From contig DAOVPH010000065.1 in the NCBI GenBank assembly GCA_030629295.1, forward strand, positions 1 to 8,449: 8,449 bases of DNA, given 5' to 3'. Each line of letters starts with the position of its first letter. Position 1 is the first letter of the stretch. Below, piece after piece: positions 5,789 to 8,449 of the stretch. Source of the DNA: Candidatus Latescibacterota bacterium (GTDB lineage: Bacteria > Latescibacterota > MVCY01). The position numbers and the translations under genes were made by a program. The notes beneath the pieces are model-generated. The model was not told where the DNA came from and made no database searches. It worked only from the letters and a program-made list of their open reading frames with translations.

Positions 5789-6529
5789 TCACCCATCCTT
5801 CTTCGCATCTCTGACGGCGCTCAGCATAAAGCGCGCATTTTTGGCGGGTGTCTTTCCGTCGAAGACTGCACTACCCGTCACAATGATATCCGCTCCCATA
5901 CGGGCCACCTCAGCAATATTGCCCCGGTTGATTCCTCCGTCAACGCCAAGGAGAATATCCCTTCCCGAGTCGCGGATTATCTCGCTGACACGATTAAGTC
6001 TGCGCTGGGTAGATGAAATAAACGTTTGGCTACTCCATCCCGGATTGACGGCCAGCAGAAGAATCAGATCAACCTCATCTATGACGGGTTGGACAGCCTC
6101 GACCGGTGTTCCAGGATTTAGGGCGACTCCTCGAACCAATCCTCTGTCCGAGTCGTTTGCGTTGCTCATTGTGCCCAGAGCCTGCAGGACCCTATGGATA
6201 TGATTTCGCTCCGATTCCACGTGGACGGTAATCATATCTGCCCCCGCAGCAACGTAGTCACCGAGCTTTTCCAGCGGGTCCTGTATCATCAGGTGTACAT
6301 CCTTGAATAATGAACTCTTCAGGGCTTTGATCAATGGTGGCCCACAAGTCATTTTCGGGCAGAAGTAACCATCCATAACATCAATATGGAGCAGTTTAAC
6401 ACCTGCGTTATCAAGGATGGCGAGTTCGGTTCCCAATGACAGCAGATCCGCGGTAAGAATTCCCACGCTGATGGTAGGAGTAACCTCACGCAGCCGTTTA
6501 AGCACACTTTCCCCAGACATCTGTGTCAT
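5789..6529 (-). CDS. Ribulose-phosphate 3-epimerase family protein, LsrE-like
   Basis: A TIM-barrel epimerase of 246 residues, longer than the roughly 220 of housekeeping Rpe. The metal and acid/base residues of Rpe are all present: H48 and D50 in HIDVMDG, H79 in DVHLM, and D197 in DGGI; the phosphate-binding end VTGSAVF is at 217-223. Two features set it apart. The usual N-terminal PSIL is VGIL (22-25), which loses a conserved serine near the substrate. There is also extra sequence around 118-133 before the ALNPGTP strand. Salmonella lsr operons carry an Rpe homologue, LsrE, beside lsrF, and this gene follows an lsrF-type gene by 116 bases. I infer an LsrE-like role on a modified phosphosugar rather than pentose-phosphate service, but true Rpe activity is not excluded. 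The start is the first ATG; its ribosome site is weak, and ATG at 6520 is an alternative. Confidence 0.85.
   Translation of the reverse strand: MTQMSGESVLKRLREVTPTISVGILTADLLSLGTELAILDNAGVKLLHIDVMDGYFCPKMTCGPPLIKALKSSLFKDVHLMIQDPLEKLGDYVAAGADMITVHVESERNHIHRVLQALGTMSNANDSDRGLVRGVALNPGTPVEAVQPVIDEVDLILLLAVNPGWSSQTFISSTQRRLNRVSEIIRDSGRDILLGVDGGINRGNIAEVARMGADIIVTGSAVFDGKTPAKNARFMLSAVRDAKKDG
5796..5800 (-). promoter_or_regulatory. Ribosome binding site that chooses the SDR start
   Basis: AAGGA on the minus strand lies within the last codons of the epimerase gene. It is nine bases from ATG 5786 and three from GTG 5792. Spacing favours the ATG. Confidence 0.55.
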
Positions 6530-6645
6530 TTCCCTTTCTCGATGAATTTGGCCAATTAGACGAGATAGGTACTTCGCCGCCCTTTATGCTCGCCAGAAAG
6601 CAGCGGGCTTGCGGTAGGACAAGGTAGTCCGCTCAATCCGCCTAA
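6530..6645. other. Spacer between the lsrF-like and epimerase genes
   Basis: This 116-base gap has no reading frame. It contains the 8-base palindrome TTGGCCAA at 6548-6555 and a few 4-base stems. None is strong enough to call a terminator, so co-transcription of the flanking genes remains likely; the palindrome could be an operator but is short. Confidence 0.4.
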
Positions 6646-7545
6646 TCAGCGGTTCCTATTCCCTTTTTTCTTGTTCTTAAGCGACTGGTATAGTTCATAC
6701 GCCTCGTCGGGTCTCATGTTCTTGTGAACAATATTGCCCACTGCCCTGATCATAGCAATAGGGGCTTCGCTCTGGAAGATATTTCTTCCCATATCCACGC
6801 CGAGAGCACCCTGCTGGACGGCGTTATATGCCATAGTCAGCGCATCCAAGACCGGGATTTTCTTGCCACCCGCCATCACAATCGGCACGGGACAGGAGGC
6901 TGTCACTGTTTCGAAGCCTTCGGGGACATAGTAGGTCTTGACAAAGTGCGCACCCAGCTCTGCACAGATACGGCAGGCAAGGCGGAAGTACTTTGCATCT
7001 CTGGTCATCTCCTTGCCCACAGCAGTCACAGCCAGAACGGGGATGCCGTAACGCAATCCCATATCTACCAGGCGGGTCATATTATGCACCGACCGGGTCT
7101 CGAATTCTCCTCCGATAAACACCTGGATGGCCAGCGCGCACACGTTCATGCGAATTGCATCTTCAATATCAACGGCTATCTGTTCGTTTGAAAGCTCTTT
7201 GAGGATGCTTGGACCGCCGCTTGCACGCATGACAATCGGTTTGGTTGAAGCCGGCGGTATCGTCGTCCGCAAAATACCGCGGGTCAACATAAGCGCATCG
7301 GCATAGGGAATCAGGGGCACAATGTTCAGATCAATACGCTCCAGCCCTGTTGTCGGTCCCTGGAAATATCCGTGGTCTATGGCCAACATCACGGTACGGC
7401 CAGTCTTCGGATTGAATATTCGCGCCAACCGATTCTTCATCCCCCAATCAAGTGAACCCGATCCCTTGAGAAAGAATCCAGGACTCTTCATAGGGACGTC
7501 TTCGTAGAACTCCTTCTTTGCCTTGCTCACATCTACTTCTGGCAT
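6646..7545 (-). CDS. lsrF: LsrF-type 3-hydroxy-5-phosphonooxypentane-2,4-dione thiolase (class I aldolase fold)
   Basis: LsrF carries out the last step of AI-2 breakdown, transferring the acetyl group of phosphorylated hydroxypentanedione to CoA and releasing dihydroxyacetone phosphate. The 299-residue protein (from ATG 7545) keeps the register of E. coli LsrF (291 residues, recalled from memory) almost without gaps. Shared blocks include LDWGMKNRLARIFNPKTG (32-49), DHGYFQGPTTGLERID (57-72), TRGILR (88-93), VKTYYV (202-207), CPVPIV (218-223), AGGKK (225-229) and GVDMGRNIFQS (249-259). K203 corresponds to the catalytic lysine. AGGAGG lies seven bases before ATG 7545; the longer frame to 7614 has no such support. 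It is the first gene of the presumed operon. Because LsrK, LsrG, LsrR and the Lsr transporter are absent from view, the true substrate may be AI-2-derived or a related phosphorylated diketone. Confidence 0.9.
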   Translation of the reverse strand: MPEVDVSKAKKEFYEDVPMKSPGFFLKGSGSLDWGMKNRLARIFNPKTGRTVMLAIDHGYFQGPTTGLERIDLNIVPLIPYADALMLTRGILRTTIPPASTKPIVMRASGGPSILKELSNEQIAVDIEDAIRMNVCALAIQVFIGGEFETRSVHNMTRLVDMGLRYGIPVLAVTAVGKEMTRDAKYFRLACRICAELGAHFVKTYYVPEGFETVTASCPVPIVMAGGKKIPVLDALTMAYNAVQQGALGVDMGRNIFQSEAPIAMIRAVGNIVHKNMRPDEAYELYQSLKNKKKGNRNR

Positions 7546-7552
7546 GATGAAT

Positions 7553-7558
7553 CCTCCT
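7553..7558 (-). promoter_or_regulatory. Strong ribosome binding site that fixes the lsrF start
   Basis: A perfect AGGAGG lies seven bases before the ATG at 7545. It sets the start 23 codons inside the longest open frame and agrees with the N-terminus of known LsrF proteins. Confidence 0.85.
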
Positions 7559-7714
7559 CTGCTTTTTCTGGCGCAAAGCGACCGCGTCGCTTTATGCGTC
7601 AATCCTGTTAACATACTCCGCTTTCAGAAACATTTTTTGAAGACAATTTTTCTGTCGAATTGGATAAAACCGCTTAATGAATCGAAATGGAATTATCTGT
7701 TTAGGGACTGTTAA

Positions 7715-7743
7715 ATTATATCGTTGCGTACATATTTCCTGAA
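7715..7743 (-). promoter_or_regulatory. Candidate promoter of the lsrF-like operon
   Basis: A perfect TATAAT (7720-7715, minus strand) follows TTCAGG (7743-7738) at a 17-base spacing. The -35 matches TTGACA at only three positions, which would suit an activated or derepressed promoter. Consensus match only. Confidence 0.3.
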
Positions 7744-7746
7744 TCA

Positions 7747-7773
7747 GTAATTCTAAAATTACATCATTATGAT
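7747..7773. promoter_or_regulatory. Two abutting palindromes, possible operator
   Basis: GTAATT-CTAA-AATTAC (7747-7762) is directly followed by ATCAT-T-ATGAT (7763-7773). Both are perfect in their arms and sit just upstream of the candidate -35. The position fits a regulator site, but AT-rich DNA yields small palindromes easily. Confidence 0.3.
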
Positions 7774-7895
7774 AGGGATGTGCGAAACTTCAGTGACTAA
7801 GGGCAGAAAAGGGATAAAAGAAAACCTGCCCAGGTAATTCCCATCTATTTTTAAACTCTCCTCCTATTCTCTTGAAAAGAGGGATGTTCCGGCAA

Positions 7896-8449
7896 TCAGA
7901 ACCCCACTAAGACACAGACTCTGTGAACGCCTTTGGCTGACACCGGATCGGTTGAGAAACCGTAGTCGAACTGCATCTCGGGCACGAACGACAAAAGCCT
8001 AAGGGAAGCCCCAGCGGTAATCTCTCCGCTGTCCCAGCCAGTCCGAAAGCCTGCGAAGGGAATTAGCCAATACTCGGCTCCAAGATGATAGGTCGGACTC
8101 TGCTCCCCGCTCTTCTCCACATCGAAGGCAACGTCTATCGGGAGAGCAGATACGCTGAGAATCGTTCCAACCCTCACATTCAGGGGAATCTCATCCTGGT
8201 GCTTCGACTCAGTGTCCCAATTGAGGCTCGCCCCTAAGTTTTGAAGAGTTATGCCCAAGGCAAGTTTCTTAATCAGGCCTGGGAGTTGCATCTTGGCCAG
8301 GAGACCAAGATCCCCTCCATAACCCGTTGCCCTGTTATCGGCAAGCTTGCTATAGAAAAACTTCGCCCCGCCGCCTATCATCAGGTCAAAGACTTTTCCC
8401 TCTAGCCCTTTCGCATAGGCAAGACAGAAGGCGTTCTCAGAATTGCCAA
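7896..8449 (-). CDS. PorV/UPF0164-like outer-membrane protein, C-terminal part
   Basis: The frame is open to the window edge, so the N-terminus is missing; about 184 residues are visible. An internal ATG at 8381 is not the start, because the same frame upstream (reading GNSENAFCLAYAKGLEGKVF) already has the pattern of this family. The sequence alternates polar and hydrophobic residues as in a transmembrane beta-barrel. It carries the features GLEGKVFDLMIGGGAKF, YGGDLGLL, LALGITLQNLGA, FDVEKS, YHLGAEYWL and FAGFRTGW that recall PorV/PorQ and UPF0164 proteins. It ends in VLVGF, with the C-terminal phenylalanine used as a barrel assembly signal. This is the main sign that the host has an outer membrane. 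A link to type IX secretion cannot be claimed from this fragment. Confidence 0.65.
   Translation of the reverse strand, partial: GNSENAFCLAYAKGLEGKVFDLMIGGGAKFFYSKLADNRATGYGGDLGLLAKMQLPGLIKKLALGITLQNLGASLNWDTESKHQDEIPLNVRVGTILSVSALPIDVAFDVEKSGEQSPTYHLGAEYWLIPFAGFRTGWDSGEITAGASLRLLSFVPEMQFDYGFSTDPVSAKGVHRVCVLVGF

Larger units (their letters stand above)
7546..7895. promoter_or_regulatory. Upstream control region of the lsrF-like operon
   Basis: A 350-base AT-rich stretch with no credible gene. Besides the candidate promoter and palindromes listed separately, it has a 5-base stem CTCTT/AAGAG (7869-7881) just after the PorV-like stop codon, and a GGGCAG/CTGCCC pair (7801-7831) with a long loop. 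Neither is followed by a T-run, so termination of the upstream gene is not resolved. The leader from the candidate promoter to lsrF would be about 160 bases. Confidence 0.5.

Noticed and set aside
7546..7614. 23-codon N-terminal extension of the lsrF gene
   Set aside because: The AGGAGG site seven bases before ATG 7545 and the N-terminus of known LsrF proteins both place the start downstream.
7805..7852. Possible 15-residue leader peptide on the minus strand (ATG at 7850) after an AGGAGGAG stretch
   Set aside because: The spacing from the ribosome-like site to the ATG is about 13 bases, too long, and the peptide has no regulatory codon run.
1..8449. tRNA or rRNA genes
   Set aside because: No cloverleaf with a GTTCGA-type T-arm and no rRNA-like conserved stretch was recognised by eye on either strand.

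Overview
The window comes from an uncultured-looking, diderm bacterium of moderate GC. The diderm inference rests on a PorV/UPF0164-type outer-membrane beta-barrel at the right edge that ends in phenylalanine. The phylum cannot be fixed from this sequence; the mix of PorV-type protein, GxxExxY cassette and dispersed GTAGRGAC palindromes fits several candidate phyla. All recognised genes are on the minus strand, so the biology reads from right to left.

Right to left: (1) 8449-7896, the C-terminal part of a PorV/UPF0164-like protein, cut by the window edge. (2) 7895-7546, a 350-base AT-rich intergenic region with a candidate promoter and two abutting small palindromes. (3) 7545-4572, a likely three-gene operon: an LsrF-type thiolase/aldolase, a ribulose-phosphate 3-epimerase homologue resembling LsrE, and an NAD-type short-chain dehydrogenase carrying only the rear part of a class II aldolase module. 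LsrF and LsrE are the distal genes of the Salmonella autoinducer-2 (AI-2) operon. No kinase, isomerase, regulator or transporter of that pathway is in view, so the operon may handle a related phosphorylated deoxy-sugar or diketone. (4) 4517-4044, a compact cassette: one GxxExxY gene between inverted arms made of CACGAAT heptamers every 10 bases. (5) 4024-310, an icd - mdh - malic enzyme operon. It converts isocitrate to 2-oxoglutarate, interconverts malate and oxaloacetate, and decarboxylates malate to pyruvate; the malic enzyme has an N-terminal ACT domain. A REP-like hairpin lies between icd and mdh. (6) 309-1, a non-coding stretch dense in nested palindromes.

Most noteworthy are the stripped-down lsrF/lsrE-like operon with its unusual SDR fusion, and the GxxExxY cassette. 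The cassette's repeats supply its own start codon and may have placed a promoter in front of the icd operon.
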